64,000 bases of DNA from Verrucomicrobiota bacterium (GCA_022709905.1 JAKLHY010000001.1:265463-329462); one strand, 5' to 3'; counted from the first letter of the stretch, positions 9,067-18,961 are shown. The notes: generated by a model from the letters alone, not told the origin. Translations and numbers: made by a program.

Positions 9067-11238
9067 TCAAACCGATGAAACGACTGGTTTTGCAGCTTGT
9101 TCCGGGACTGCCTTTGGTCGGGGCGAGGGAGTTTCGGGCACACTTCGGACTGGCAGAAACAGGCGGAATCGGGTTCCTTTGCCGATCTCGCTGCTGACCT
9201 CGAGTCGACCGCCATGAGCATCGACGATCATTTTACTATGGAACAGGCCGATCCCGATCCCGTTTTTCTTTGTGGTCTGAAACGGTCGAAACAGCGAACG
9301 GTTGAGAAACTCCTGGCTGATTCCGCAGCCGTTATCTGCCACTTCGACCCAAGCCCATTCGTTTTCAATTCCGGTTTTAATTCTGACTTCACCCTCTCTG
9401 CCCAAAGCCTCAAGGGCATTGAGGATCAGGTTCTTGAGCACCTTTTGAATCTGCTCGGGATCGAACACGAGCCGCGGATGAATTCCTGGTTCCCAACGGA
9501 TGCGCGACCCGCCCTCGCATTCGCGGACTGTACATTCTACCAGCTTTCCAAGATCGGATTCGCACGGCTTTAGGACCAGCCCTTCCCGGAGCACATTCAC
9601 GCGCCGGATCAGATCGTTGATATGCGCAACATTGGCGGCCAAGGTTTTGAGAGCGTCCTGACGGAAATCAGGATTCTCGAAATGCCTGGGGAGATTCTGG
9701 AGCATCAGTGAAAGGCCGGAGGCGGTGTTTTTCAAATCATGAACGAGAAAGGCGGCCATGGTCTGCATGGCTTCCATCTCCTTGGCCTCATACAAACGGC
9801 GGGCTAAACGAATCTTCAATAGCAAGCTGCCCACTTGGTCGCTGATGCACTTAATCAGATCGTCGTCCTCCGAACTGAATTGTATTCCCTCGACTCGATC
9901 TCCCATGACCAGAACTCCCTGAAGTTCGCCTCCCGCCTGCAATGAGGAACAAATTCGGTGCCCTCCCTTGGCGAAGATATCGGGATGCAACTGTTTTAGG
10001 AGCATCGCCCACCGGTCTTGGTTTACTTCAAGGTCTACCGGATCGGATTGCTGTCCTAGGGCATCCATCAAGGCCACAACATCCTCCGACTTTAGGGAAT
10101 GCCCAGTATGGAGCGGGGGGATCTCAATGGTAGCCGCACCCAGCCAGAATCCTTGGCGGGCCCGATCGGTCAGCCAGATCGAAACCGACAATACATTCAA
10201 CGTTTCCGATATCCAGTCGACGACGGAGCGGCATAATTCTTTCTCATCCATTTTGGGCGCCGTGCGTTCGGTGAACGTTGACCAGACCTTGCGGTAATCG
10301 TAGATAGGCCTGCGGAAATGCCGAGCGAGAAACCGTTGTCCCCGCTGCCGTAGTCGATCAGACAAAAGAAGCAGTGACAATAGCGTCAGAGCCAGCAGGA
10401 TGAACAGCGCCAAGATGGGAAACTCGCGGCTGCCTCCGATCCAAGTGACCATTTTGGCGATTAATCCGACCGTCAGCAGATAAGAACCGGCGACCAGGAC
10501 CGTAAACGAATTCTTGATGACCTCGGGAGAGGGATAGACATCCACCTTGGCGCCGCCGGTTCGCACCAACGAGATCCCAGTCAGCACGCAGGCCACCAGC
10601 AAGGCTCCATTGTTTAGGATTTCGTGGTTCATATCCATGGCGGAATACAGTATGGCCTGGGTGGATGTGTAGATTCGAGCGGCAAACAACACGGCCAGAC
10701 CCACCAAAACCAGCTTGATCTGCCAGCGCATTGTGCCGACAGCCGCTCGGAATGTTCGCTCCAGGTTCAGCAGCACGAGTATCGCCCCCAAAACCACCGC
10801 CAACTGCAAGAGAACACCTGACCTTCCCAACTCAATCTGCCAGGTTTCATTGTCCGGGGTTTGAATGACTCGGGATATCAGATTGTGCCGGAAAAACAGC
10901 ACCATGAGTAGAGGAAAACCCAGGGCTGCGAGCAAGGTCGACCGCCAACGCATCAGGAATTCCCACCGATTCCCTCGCGCGTAAATCCCGCTGAACAGAA
11001 GCCAACATCCCGGTAAAACCGCCAGGAGGGTTAGCCTCGTCTCCTGATACCATACAAAGCTCGGCGATAATACCGCGTCTGCCCCCAGGTAAACCAGGTA
11101 GGATTCGGCTGCGGTCGCGATGAGACAGCCGCCAAACAGGAGACAATCGATCGAACGCCACCCTCGCCACAAAGTCCATAGGGCGATGCCGACAGCGCTT
11201 AATGCCGCTACCCACGCGAGAAATGAAATGAACAACAT
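9067..11238 (-). CDS. prsK: PrsK-like sensor histidine kinase
   Basis: Membrane histidine kinase of 723 residues matching the PEP-CTERM-system kinase family (TIGR02916). About eight hydrophobic segments fill residues 1-310. A GAF-like region follows (about 335-490, with GHRICSSLQAGGELQGVLVMGDR). The kinase core has the H-box FLVHDLKNTASGLSLML near residue 510, N-box (LILNALEALG), DNGCGIS and GIGLFHSK boxes of the ATPase domain. The last 20 residues are a proline-rich tail. The partner regulator PrsR is encoded just downstream, so phosphotransfer to its Asp52 is the expected output. The signal sensed is unknown. Confidence 0.93.
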   Translation of the reverse strand: MLFISFLAWVAALSAVGIALWTLWRGWRSIDCLLFGGCLIATAAESYLVYLGADAVLSPSFVWYQETRLTLLAVLPGCWLLFSGIYARGNRWEFLMRWRSTLLAALGFPLLMVLFFRHNLISRVIQTPDNETWQIELGRSGVLLQLAVVLGAILVLLNLERTFRAAVGTMRWQIKLVLVGLAVLFAARIYTSTQAILYSAMDMNHEILNNGALLVACVLTGISLVRTGGAKVDVYPSPEVIKNSFTVLVAGSYLLTVGLIAKMVTWIGGSREFPILALFILLALTLLSLLLLSDRLRQRGQRFLARHFRRPIYDYRKVWSTFTERTAPKMDEKELCRSVVDWISETLNVLSVSIWLTDRARQGFWLGAATIEIPPLHTGHSLKSEDVVALMDALGQQSDPVDLEVNQDRWAMLLKQLHPDIFAKGGHRICSSLQAGGELQGVLVMGDRVEGIQFSSEDDDLIKCISDQVGSLLLKIRLARRLYEAKEMEAMQTMAAFLVHDLKNTASGLSLMLQNLPRHFENPDFRQDALKTLAANVAHINDLIRRVNVLREGLVLKPCESDLGKLVECTVRECEGGSRIRWEPGIHPRLVFDPEQIQKVLKNLILNALEALGREGEVRIKTGIENEWAWVEVADNGCGISQEFLNRSLFRPFQTTKKNGIGIGLFHSKMIVDAHGGRLEVSSEIGKGTRFRLFLPVRSVPETPSPRPKAVPEQAAKPVVSSV

Positions 11239-11363
11239 GGAAAACAGTCTAAACGAGAACGGATTAGACCCATCATCCCTGTTACAGAATTAAATCCCTA
11301 AGTATGCCCTCTGATCAATCCGTGCAATCCACACCTTCCGCGGTCAGATCTCAACAACCTGGA

Positions 11364-11885
11364 TCAATTCCCAGGTGGATTGTTGGGCGGTTCGGTTGCG
11401 GATGGGCCATTCTTCCCGGCATCCGAGGACGTTTGCAGTGTCTGCTCGCGAATTTTGAAGAGAAATTTGATGGCCCGCTGCTGAGCCTCTGAAATCTGAT
11501 TCAAGGTCATCTGGGAGGCCAGCCAGCGTTTGGCCTCACTCAGGTTCCTTACCGTGACCTCCAACTGGAAGTTCGACAACGGATCATCAGGCGACTCCTG
11601 GACCTTTGCCAGACCCTGCTGGGTCATGTTCAATATGTACGCGCTTTGTATCCAACGAAATGCCTCGACCAAATCCCGTTGAACTCCCACTCCCATCATG
11701 AAAATTTTGCCCAGTTCCACTTGTGCCTGGGTATTACCATGCTCCGCAGCGCGGCTAAACCAATGAAGAGCTTGTTGCACATCCTTGCCCACTTCATGCC
11801 CCTCCAAATACGCCATGGCCAATTCACATTGCGCCTCCGGATCATCTTTGCGCGCCGCCTCCAGTAACTCAGTGGTTCCCCTCAT
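11364..11885 (-). CDS. Sel1-repeat protein
   Basis: Small soluble protein of 173 residues with two clear Sel1-type TPR repeats near residues 12-85 (AQCELAMAYLEGHEVGKDVQQALHWFSRAAEHGN, then AQVELGKIFMMGVGVQRDLVEAFRWIQSA). The C-terminal half is helical with a Pro/Asn-rich tail. No signal peptide, so it is probably cytoplasmic. It lies between prsK and prsT and has a sigma-54-like site about 125 bp upstream, which suggests it belongs to the Prs regulon. Sel1 proteins act as protein-protein adaptors; a specific partner cannot be named. Confidence 0.85.
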   Translation of the reverse strand: MRGTTELLEAARKDDPEAQCELAMAYLEGHEVGKDVQQALHWFSRAAEHGNTQAQVELGKIFMMGVGVQRDLVEAFRWIQSAYILNMTQQGLAKVQESPDDPLSNFQLEVTVRNLSEAKRWLASQMTLNQISEAQQRAIKFLFKIREQTLQTSSDAGKNGPSATEPPNNPPGN

Positions 11886-12216
11886 AAATACAACTCCCTC
11901 CCGCTTAGGCGGTTTAAATGATCATCTGTCTTTCACGGAGGATTCATCAGCCGTCAAACCTGGTTTACAGCCCGAGACGCGGGCACCTCCGTTGATATAA
12001 AGGGATTGTAGCACTTATTGAGCCAGAAGAACCGTCATTTTCTACATAATATTGGAATTAAATGAGATAAAAAATATGCTGAGCCCGACTCCATGTCCTT
12101 TATTGCTCAAAATGTTAATTATTCCGACAGTTTTTGTTTTGGCTGAAGTGTTTTCTTTACACTTTTCCTCACCACCATTTTAGAGTGGGGAGAAGAATGG
12201 ATTTGCAGCCTCCGCT
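11886..12216. other. Intergenic region, AT-rich
   Basis: Separates prsT from the Sel1 gene on the same strand. It holds the sigma-54-like site at 12011-12025 and an AT-rich stretch (12030-12160). A 12-bp palindrome cgctttaaagcg (12211-12222) overlaps the prsT stop. No gene is supported. Confidence 0.5.
12011..12026 (-). promoter_or_regulatory. Possible sigma-54 promoter upstream of Sel1 gene
   Basis: On the minus strand TGGCTCAataaGTGC fits GG-N10-GC with TGGC at -24 and a GTGC -12 element. It would give a leader of about 115 nt to the ATG at 11885. Weaker than the two sites before the FnIII genes. Confidence 0.4.
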
Positions 12217-15200
12217 TTAAAGCGAGGAGCCTCCCCCAGATTCGATTTGGGTCAAGACCTTTCTGGCTTCTTCGGCCATTTTATCTTTTCCATTCAATGA
12301 CAAAGCCTTATTCAGAGCCACTTTGCTTTCCTGGTTTTGTTTAAGCTGAAAATGGGCCATGCCAAGGTAGTAAAACACTTCGGCGTCATCCGGAGTAAGC
12401 TGTCCTGTTTCTTGAAGCAGCGAAACAGCATTACGGTATTCTTTCCGTTGAAAAAGCGTCATGGCGAGGATTTTAGTCAGGACTGGATCATCTTTGAGGG
12501 TGACTCGTGCTTTGCTGGCCCAGTCGTAGGCCTTGGCAGGATCGAGGAGATCGCGGGCATATATAATCGCCAAGTGCTTCATCGCCAGCGAACAAAGAGG
12601 GTATCGTTCCAGGACTTTTTGAAAGGCTGCAATGGCATCCTTGGATTGTTTGCGCTGTTGATAAAGCATGCCTGAGGCCAGGAGGGCGGGTTCTGCCGAC
12701 GCTAATTCGAGGGCACGCTTGATCTTGTCTTCTGCCAAAGCCAAAGATGTCGGATTTTTTATCACTTGTAAGGTTTCAAGGAATTGAATCGCCTCCTTGC
12801 GTGCAGCTAAGTCGGAATCCAAGGCGAAGGCATTGGTTGCCGCGCGCTCCGCCTCGACGATCTGTCCTCGGGCAAAGTGGCTCCAGGCCAAGTCATAGCT
12901 GACCTCGGCTTTGTTGGGTAGTTTTCGGGCGCTTTCCTCGAGAAGGCTGATGGCCCATTGCTGATCGGCTGCTAAAGATGATTGCATCGCTATCCTGCCC
13001 AGCAGATGAAGGATCAGAGGATCATCCGGCGCATATTTTCTGGCTTCCTGGGCATAAGCCAATCCCTTGGCGGTGTTCTTCAACGGGCCTCCATGCAATT
13101 TAGCCAAGCCTGCCAAGGCCTTGACCGTTTGGGGATTCACTTTCAGCACTTGTTCATATTGGGCCTGGGCTTGTTGGAGCATTCCTTTGCCCTCATAGAC
13201 CTCTGATAATTGTAATCGAAGCAACACATCATCGGGATGTTTTTTAACTTGGTCTTCCAGGTTGGCCAGAGCCTCGTGGCTTTCCGACGGTTTTTGCTTT
13301 TCGAGCAAAGCCAAGCGCGATACGGCTTCTTCTTTGCCAGGGAAGGTTTCGGAGGATTGTGCCGCATGATGCAGAGCGCTCTTGGCGGCCTCCATCTGCC
13401 CCATCATGTAATGGGTCATGCCCAGGTGGTATTGGATTTCGGGCTGATTGGGAAGGGCGGCGGCGCTTTCCTGAAGGAGAGACAAAGCCCGGGGATAATC
13501 CTTCTTCAAATAGTAGATCCAGCCCAAAGTATCCGCAGTATTTGGATCCTTGGGCATGATTTCGCGAGCCAATCGGGCGTGATCGAGCGCCTGATCCGGT
13601 TCACCCAGTTTCACAGCAAGAATATAGGCCAGAGTGTTCAATACCGGCCAGTTTCTGGGGTCAAGTTTGAGCAGTTCTTCGAAAGCCGTTTTACTCTTGG
13701 CATGTTCCCCCAACTCAGTCAGGAGCGTCGCCTTCAGCATCAAGGCCCCATGGTCTTTCGGGTTCTGCTTCAGCATCGCCTCCAGTTTATCCAGCGATTC
13801 CTGTGTCTTCTTCTGCTTGATATAATGGGTGGCCAGAAGTAAGTAAGGGGGCCGGAAATCGGGTTGGAGTTCAAGGGTTTTCAGCAGGGACGCTTCCATA
13901 AGTGCCTCCTGGCCTTGGGCCGCATGGATGCGTGCCTGAAGGAAGGTTGCCTGGGCCGATTTGGGGTTTTTTGCCAGCATCTCACTCACTCTTTTTTGCG
14001 CCGAGGCGACATTCGTGCTGGCTAGATCCATGCCGACGATTTCAGAAATCGCAGGCAGATAGTCGGGCAGGATCTGCAGCGAATATTCGATTATCCTCCT
14101 TGCCGCGGCCCAATTTTGCTGGCGTTTGAGAACCAGGCCGCACAGATAGGGCCAGTGCGGATTGTTGGGAAACTCCTTCATCGCCTGCTGATAGATCTGG
14201 AGAGCATTCTCCAAGTCATTCTGTTGAAGATAAGCGTCGGCCAGCAAATTGTATGCATTTGGCAACCGAAATCGCTGCTTGACCAACTGGGTCAGCAATG
14301 GGATTGCCGGAGCCGGCTCTCCTCGGCGGAGATTCAGCTCCGCCAGCAGCAAGGCAGCCTCATTCAGGTTCGTATTCAGCGAGACGGCAAGATTGAGGCT
14401 GCTGATCGCATGCGAAACATCCTTGTTCTGCAGGTGGGTCAGACCGAGCTGATAGTGAAGCGACGCCGCTTGTGGATACAGTTCCTTGAGTGTTTCCAGT
14501 TCAGTCAGGGCCTTGTCGGGCTTCTCCTGGGCTAGAAGAAGCTGAGCTTTCAGCATGCGGGCATCGAAATCTTTGGGATTTCGAAGCAAGGCTTTCTCGA
14601 TGAATTCGGCGCACTCGTCATAATTGCGCTCGTTAAACGCTATCCGGGCCTGTAGGATCCACGCCGCGACAAAATCGGGCGCTTTCTCCGTCGCAGCCTT
14701 CAATTGGCTTTTTGCCGCGTTGGTTTGACCAATTCGCAGCTTGAGTTCGGCATAGCGGAGATGGGCGGCGCCCTTGGGGGTTGAGTATTCCGAGGCGGTT
14801 TTCAGATGTTGCTCGGCTTCGACGAGGTTGGTCTGCGCCAGGAAAAGCTGGGCCATGGTCAGATTGGCTCCGACGTGGTGGGGGGCGAGAGTCAACGCTT
14901 GACGGACCAATTCCTCGCCCGCCTTGAAGTTCCGCTGACGAAATTGAAGCGTGGCCAATCCTAAAGCGATGGCAGGCTGATTTCCCGTTTTTCTTTGAAT
15001 GGCGATCAGCTTCTGTTGAGTCTCCGTAATCTGGCTGGCATTAGTGGGCGTGCTGGCATAGACAAGAATGGCATCCTCCAGCTCCGGTTTCTTCTCGATC
15101 ACCGCCAGGGCTTCCGTGCGGGCATTTGTAATTTGGCCCGCGGTCAAATAAAGCTGGGCCAGTTTGCAGCGCAACTCCAGATTGTCCGGGTTCATCTCAG

Positions 15201-15477
15201 CCCCTTTGACCAAATACGGAGCGGCTTCTCGCAACTTTCCCTGATCGTAGAGAATCGTTGCGATCCTTTGAACCGCTGTTGGATGGAGCGAACCCAGCCT
15301 CAAGACGTTCAGGTACTCGATTCGCGCTGCCTCCCAATCCTGCGCTTGAAAATATTGCTCCGCCTTCTCCAAATGCCGTTTCTGGCGCGCCGCTTTGCTG
15401 CATCCGGTTGCCGAGGCCAGCAGTGCAAGCGCGAGAATCCAACTGAACCAGCCTTTGCCCATTACCGAGGTGATCAT
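12217..15477 (-). CDS. prsT: PrsT-like TPR-repeat lipoprotein
   Basis: Large predicted lipoprotein of 1086 residues made almost wholly of tetratricopeptide repeats. A lipobox ends the signal peptide (WILALALLASATGC, Cys near residue 26). From about residue 35 to the end run some 25-30 TPR units (for example AEQYFQAQDWEAARIEYLNV and LHYQLGLTHLQNKDVSHAIS). The family matched is the PEP-CTERM-system TPR lipoprotein PrsT (TIGR02917), usually next to prsK/prsR and the exosortase as here. I start at 15477; an ATG five codons further in (15462) is equally possible, and an upstream extension to 15618 would spoil the signal peptide. Likely an outer- or inner-membrane-anchored scaffold for polysaccharide export or assembly; the precise role is unproven. 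Confidence 0.88.
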   Translation of the reverse strand: MITSVMGKGWFSWILALALLASATGCSKAARQKRHLEKAEQYFQAQDWEAARIEYLNVLRLGSLHPTAVQRIATILYDQGKLREAAPYLVKGAEMNPDNLELRCKLAQLYLTAGQITNARTEALAVIEKKPELEDAILVYASTPTNASQITETQQKLIAIQRKTGNQPAIALGLATLQFRQRNFKAGEELVRQALTLAPHHVGANLTMAQLFLAQTNLVEAEQHLKTASEYSTPKGAAHLRYAELKLRIGQTNAAKSQLKAATEKAPDFVAAWILQARIAFNERNYDECAEFIEKALLRNPKDFDARMLKAQLLLAQEKPDKALTELETLKELYPQAASLHYQLGLTHLQNKDVSHAISSLNLAVSLNTNLNEAALLLAELNLRRGEPAPAIPLLTQLVKQRFRLPNAYNLLADAYLQQNDLENALQIYQQAMKEFPNNPHWPYLCGLVLKRQQNWAAARRIIEYSLQILPDYLPAISEIVGMDLASTNVASAQKRVSEMLAKNPKSAQATFLQARIHAAQGQEALMEASLLKTLELQPDFRPPYLLLATHYIKQKKTQESLDKLEAMLKQNPKDHGALMLKATLLTELGEHAKSKTAFEELLKLDPRNWPVLNTLAYILAVKLGEPDQALDHARLAREIMPKDPNTADTLGWIYYLKKDYPRALSLLQESAAALPNQPEIQYHLGMTHYMMGQMEAAKSALHHAAQSSETFPGKEEAVSRLALLEKQKPSESHEALANLEDQVKKHPDDVLLRLQLSEVYEGKGMLQQAQAQYEQVLKVNPQTVKALAGLAKLHGGPLKNTAKGLAYAQEARKYAPDDPLILHLLGRIAMQSSLAADQQWAISLLEESARKLPNKAEVSYDLAWSHFARGQIVEAERAATNAFALDSDLAARKEAIQFLETLQVIKNPTSLALAEDKIKRALELASAEPALLASGMLYQQRKQSKDAIAAFQKVLERYPLCSLAMKHLAIIYARDLLDPAKAYDWASKARVTLKDDPVLTKILAMTLFQRKEYRNAVSLLQETGQLTPDDAEVFYYLGMAHFQLKQNQESKVALNKALSLNGKDKMAEEARKVLTQIESGGGSSL

Positions 15478-15589
15478 ATCCAAATAATGTTTACGAACTG
15501 GAAGTCCGGGAGTGGAATCCCACTTTCTCAACTGCGCCGGAATCCGCTTGTCTAACGATCTTGATGGTCGCTTCGCCTCTCCTCCAGAT

Positions 15590-15622
15590 AAAACGAATGC
15601 GCCCCTCCCGAGGCGCATTCGT
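15590..15622 (-). terminator. Rho-independent terminator downstream of the exosortase gene
   Basis: A perfect 11-bp stem (acgaatgcgcc, 15593-15603; ggcgcattcgt, 15612-15622) with an 8-nt loop. On the minus strand the stem is followed by TTTTAT. It lies between the exosortase stop (15704) and the prsT start (15477) and would end the upstream operon or attenuate prsT. Confidence 0.75.
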
Positions 15623-15703
15623 CACATGCGTTAACCGAAGTCTCCCAAGTCCATCGTTCCCTGTGATCCGATGTCGGGGAACTGACACTGCATCTCTTCA
15701 TAC

Positions 15704-16615
15704 TCATAGGGGGGCTTTGGCTCGCCCTTCCAGCCTTCTCATCCACCATAATACCAGAAAGAACGGGATCAGCGACAGACCGAAAAAGAGGGGGCCCCCT
15801 TTTCGATGGATGACCGAATTGACCATTTCGGGACCCACATGAATGCAGAGTTGGGCGATGGTAAAAATCCGGAAGCCGTTGCGAAGGATCCCAAGCGGGA
15901 TCACCAGGAGGGCGAGGAGGATCCGTTTGTTCCTGGACTTGAGGAACATGTGTCCGGCCAGGATGCTGGTAATAAAGAGGGCGAGGCTCGACCGAATGCC
16001 GCTGCATTCCTCAGCCACCTGCAGGGTAATGCCGGGCAACTCGAATCGGAGTCCATCGTGAACCATGGTCGTGCTGGCGAGTTCCAGGAAACCAGCGGCA
16101 GCCCAGGCCGATGTATGCTGGAAAAACACCTCGATGGCATGCACAACCCCATCGGGCAAAGGCACCATGAAAAACAGGAATAACAGGGCAAATCTGTGCC
16201 GTGCGACGGTTTCAGCTCCAAAACAAAAACCGATCCCGGCAATCCAAAGACAAACGAACGCAAACATCCAGAGGGCGATCCGATCAGCTTCGGGCCATGA
16301 ACGGGGATTAAGACTCCATCCGACCACCAGGGTTGCCAGACCGAAAAGGCACGCTGCTATGGTCAGCCATCGGCCTCCAGAAACGTTGGAGCTCTTTTCC
16401 TCTCCTGTTTGCTGGACATGACGATCGCCCGATCGCCGGAGATGCACCAGATAGGCCGAGACGAAAGGGATCAGTAATCCATACGAGAACAAATCCTGTT
16501 TCCATACAAAACCGATCCAATCATAAAGGACGAGGCCAAAACCTGCGACCAGAGCCATCAAAGGTAGGGGACGGCGCCAATCCGGAATATTGACTGCAAG
16601 AGGTTTCGATGTCAT
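15704..16615 (-). CDS. Exosortase (EpsH/XrtA-like)
   Basis: Polytopic membrane protein of 303 residues with about eight hydrophobic helices. The exosortase catalytic triad is intact: Cys in VAEECSGIRSS, Arg in ILRNGFRI, and His in VIHRKGG. Exosortases are transpeptidase-like enzymes that recognise C-terminal PEP-CTERM-type tails and are encoded in exopolysaccharide loci. There is no fused EpsI/DUF3485 domain. The start at 16615 (MTSKPLAV) was chosen over an in-frame start at 16657. Neighbours prsT, prsK and prsR fit the canonical set. None of the proteins encoded in this window shows a recognisable sorting tail, so substrates must be encoded elsewhere. Confidence 0.92.
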   Translation of the reverse strand: MTSKPLAVNIPDWRRPLPLMALVAGFGLVLYDWIGFVWKQDLFSYGLLIPFVSAYLVHLRRSGDRHVQQTGEEKSSNVSGGRWLTIAACLFGLATLVVGWSLNPRSWPEADRIALWMFAFVCLWIAGIGFCFGAETVARHRFALLFLFFMVPLPDGVVHAIEVFFQHTSAWAAAGFLELASTTMVHDGLRFELPGITLQVAEECSGIRSSLALFITSILAGHMFLKSRNKRILLALLVIPLGILRNGFRIFTIAQLCIHVGPEMVNSVIHRKGGPLFFGLSLIPFFLVLWWMRRLEGRAKAPL

Positions 16616-16681
16616 GAGAGACGATCTACATAGGGTCGGTTTAATACGGAATAGCAATGTCCTCCTGATGGACGACTGCTT

Positions 16682-18961
16682 TCATGGTTTTATTGCCGGA
16701 GCCGAGGTCATTGTCAGGCGGTCGACCAAGTCAAGGTATATGTGTTTCATGGTATCCCATGAGTGTGCCTCTGCGTATGCCAGACCGTTTCTGGACAACT
16801 GTTCCTGGTAATCTTCGTTTTCAGCCACGCGTAGAATCTTGCCTGCCAGGTCGGCGACATTGCCGGACTCGAAAAAGCAAACAGTCTGTTCATCAAAATA
16901 CAAGGTGTCGATTTTTGTTCGCGAAACGATCACGGGTACCGCTTGCGACATGAACTCCATGATCTTGGTGCTGTATGCTTCGTTGCCGAATCCTTCAGCC
17001 CGCTTAGGTACGATTCCTACATCGGCATTGGACATGAGCTGCGGAATATCCCAGACAGGAACCTCGTTTAAAACGAAGACGCAGTCCGTCAATCCTAGCT
17101 TATGAGACTGGTTGATCAAGGCGGGCTTCATAGGGCCGCTCCCATAAATCCTGAGTTCAGCTTGCGGAAGACGTGGCTTGATGATAGCCATTGCGTCGAC
17201 TGCAATGTCCAAACCCTGATGCCAGTTTAGCGAGCCAGGATACAGAATCACAAATTTTCCATCTCGGCGGTTTTTTCCTCTCCTATAGAAAAGGCTGAGG
17301 TCGACATTATTGATCAAGGCCGTCAGTTTGTTCCTGGCCACAGATCGGGCGGCCACTTTTTCCCTCCAGAGATGGTTAGCCACAATAACGTGATCCGCAA
17401 ATCGAGCCGACCAGTATTCCACTTGACGCAAACAAGCCAGGGTGAGTGAGTCCTTTCCGTTGCAGAACTTGTCCTGGTAGAGTTCAGGCACCAGGTCGTG
17501 GAGATCCAGGAGGATTTTCCCCCCTGCTAATTTGGGCCAGAGGCCAGCGAACACAATAAAGTCGGGAATGTTATGGGCATGGACCAAGTCGCAAGCTGAA
17601 GAACTGTTGCGCACTCGCAACGCCCAGAAAGCTTTCCACCAGAACCTTAGAAGTCTTACAGCGTGATCCAGAGGATTGCGCTCATTCTTGCTGCGGGATT
17701 GGAGGGGAATAACGCGAACCAAAGTGTGTTCATCGGTTCGTTCCCTTTCGTTGCTCTGTCCAAGACAAAATACCCGGACATTGTCGCCACGTTTGGCCAG
17801 CGTTTCGGCATAGCGCCGCACACGGTTGTCGGACTCATAGAAGCTGTAGGTGACCATGGAAACATTGCGGGGAGGCCTCGCCTGGGTTGGTTTGAAAGAG
17901 GCGCAATAATGGGCAACCTCTTTGGGCAGGGCCTGCCAATAGGTGTTTCCATACTCAGAACGGATATACGCCAGTAATTCTTTGTAATATTGGACGGGAT
18001 ACTCGAGCCTTCCAGGCCGTGAACTGTCAAAACACATGTAGTCCGGATGCGTGTCAATCATGGCCATGCCTCCATGGCGCACAATCCAGTCCAACTTGCG
18101 TTTCCAAACGTCAATGTTTGTTTCTCTGAGAATGACAAAAAGGCTGAAGTCCTGAACCATGGTGTAAGGAAGTTCCATGTATCCCCCAACGTCCCCGGAT
18201 ACTTCGAGATGGGAACTTAAGGACCGTACAACAGGCCTGTTTTGTGATGAATCAGCGGTAAGTGGATTCTGGGCGACATGCCATTCAGAGGTTTTGTGGG
18301 TTTTTCCCAGATCGTCCATGATAGGTGCTGGTACCCAGAAGGGAAAAATTGTATTTACTCCGTCGGGTTGCGGTTCAAATGGATCGATATCAAAAGTCGA
18401 GGCGTCATATTGAATATCCAGATCGTGAAGCCAATCGAGTCGATGAAGCATGAAAGCCGACCGAAATCCAACCGAATTCCATTGACCTAGGTAATGATTG
18501 ATCCGCTCAGCACTTTTTCGGAACGATTCTCGAGAATGATACAATTTGCCGTTGTGTTTGAGGTCATGGACCCCCATCTCGAATCCGTGCTTTTCAAGCC
18601 AGTGCGGGATTTTCGGAGGCAGCGAGTAGTCTCCCTCAGGAATGAAATTAAAGGATGACCGAATTTCATATTGCCGGTCCAGTTCCGCAAGCCGTTGCCA
18701 ACGGTTCAATCCAACATGCGATTCAACATCATGGGTAATCACCAGGGCGAATTGCTTGCCATCGGGCCATCCCGGCCATCCTTCCGGCTTTAAACCCGCC
18801 TCCTCATAGATAGGCCAGTAAGCCGCAGACTGCCTACGCATGGCTTTGGCGGAAAACCGTCTCAGCGCAATCCGGACGCCTAGCGGCAGGAATGGCTTCA
18901 GCGAGTAGTAAGTGCGACTTTTCAGCATTCGAGTGATCGAATCGTCAATTGGAAAGGTCAA
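16682..18961 (-). CDS. Polysaccharide deacetylase-glycosyltransferase (GT4) fusion
   Basis: A 759-residue protein that joins two enzymes. Residues about 60-370 are a NodB-like polysaccharide deacetylase: metal motif THDVESH, the second motif GVHDLKHNG, and a late segment AMIDTHPDYM. Residues about 380-755 are a GT-B glycosyltransferase of the GT4 group: RNVSMVTYSFYESDNRVRRYAETL opens the N-lobe, HAHNIPDF and LDLHDLVPELY follow, and the C-lobe has VILYPGSLNWHQGLD and PKRAEGFGNEAYSTKIMEFM (donor-binding E-x7-E region). The start at 18961 overlaps the upstream stop by ATGA, a sign of translational coupling. In other exosortase loci the deacetylase and transferase are usually separate genes. It presumably adds a sugar and removes an acetyl group during exopolysaccharide synthesis; the substrate is unknown. 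Confidence 0.88.
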   Translation of the reverse strand: MTFPIDDSITRMLKSRTYYSLKPFLPLGVRIALRRFSAKAMRRQSAAYWPIYEEAGLKPEGWPGWPDGKQFALVITHDVESHVGLNRWQRLAELDRQYEIRSSFNFIPEGDYSLPPKIPHWLEKHGFEMGVHDLKHNGKLYHSRESFRKSAERINHYLGQWNSVGFRSAFMLHRLDWLHDLDIQYDASTFDIDPFEPQPDGVNTIFPFWVPAPIMDDLGKTHKTSEWHVAQNPLTADSSQNRPVVRSLSSHLEVSGDVGGYMELPYTMVQDFSLFVILRETNIDVWKRKLDWIVRHGGMAMIDTHPDYMCFDSSRPGRLEYPVQYYKELLAYIRSEYGNTYWQALPKEVAHYCASFKPTQARPPRNVSMVTYSFYESDNRVRRYAETLAKRGDNVRVFCLGQSNERERTDEHTLVRVIPLQSRSKNERNPLDHAVRLLRFWWKAFWALRVRNSSSACDLVHAHNIPDFIVFAGLWPKLAGGKILLDLHDLVPELYQDKFCNGKDSLTLACLRQVEYWSARFADHVIVANHLWREKVAARSVARNKLTALINNVDLSLFYRRGKNRRDGKFVILYPGSLNWHQGLDIAVDAMAIIKPRLPQAELRIYGSGPMKPALINQSHKLGLTDCVFVLNEVPVWDIPQLMSNADVGIVPKRAEGFGNEAYSTKIMEFMSQAVPVIVSRTKIDTLYFDEQTVCFFESGNVADLAGKILRVAENEDYQEQLSRNGLAYAEAHSWDTMKHIYLDLVDRLTMTSAPAIKP

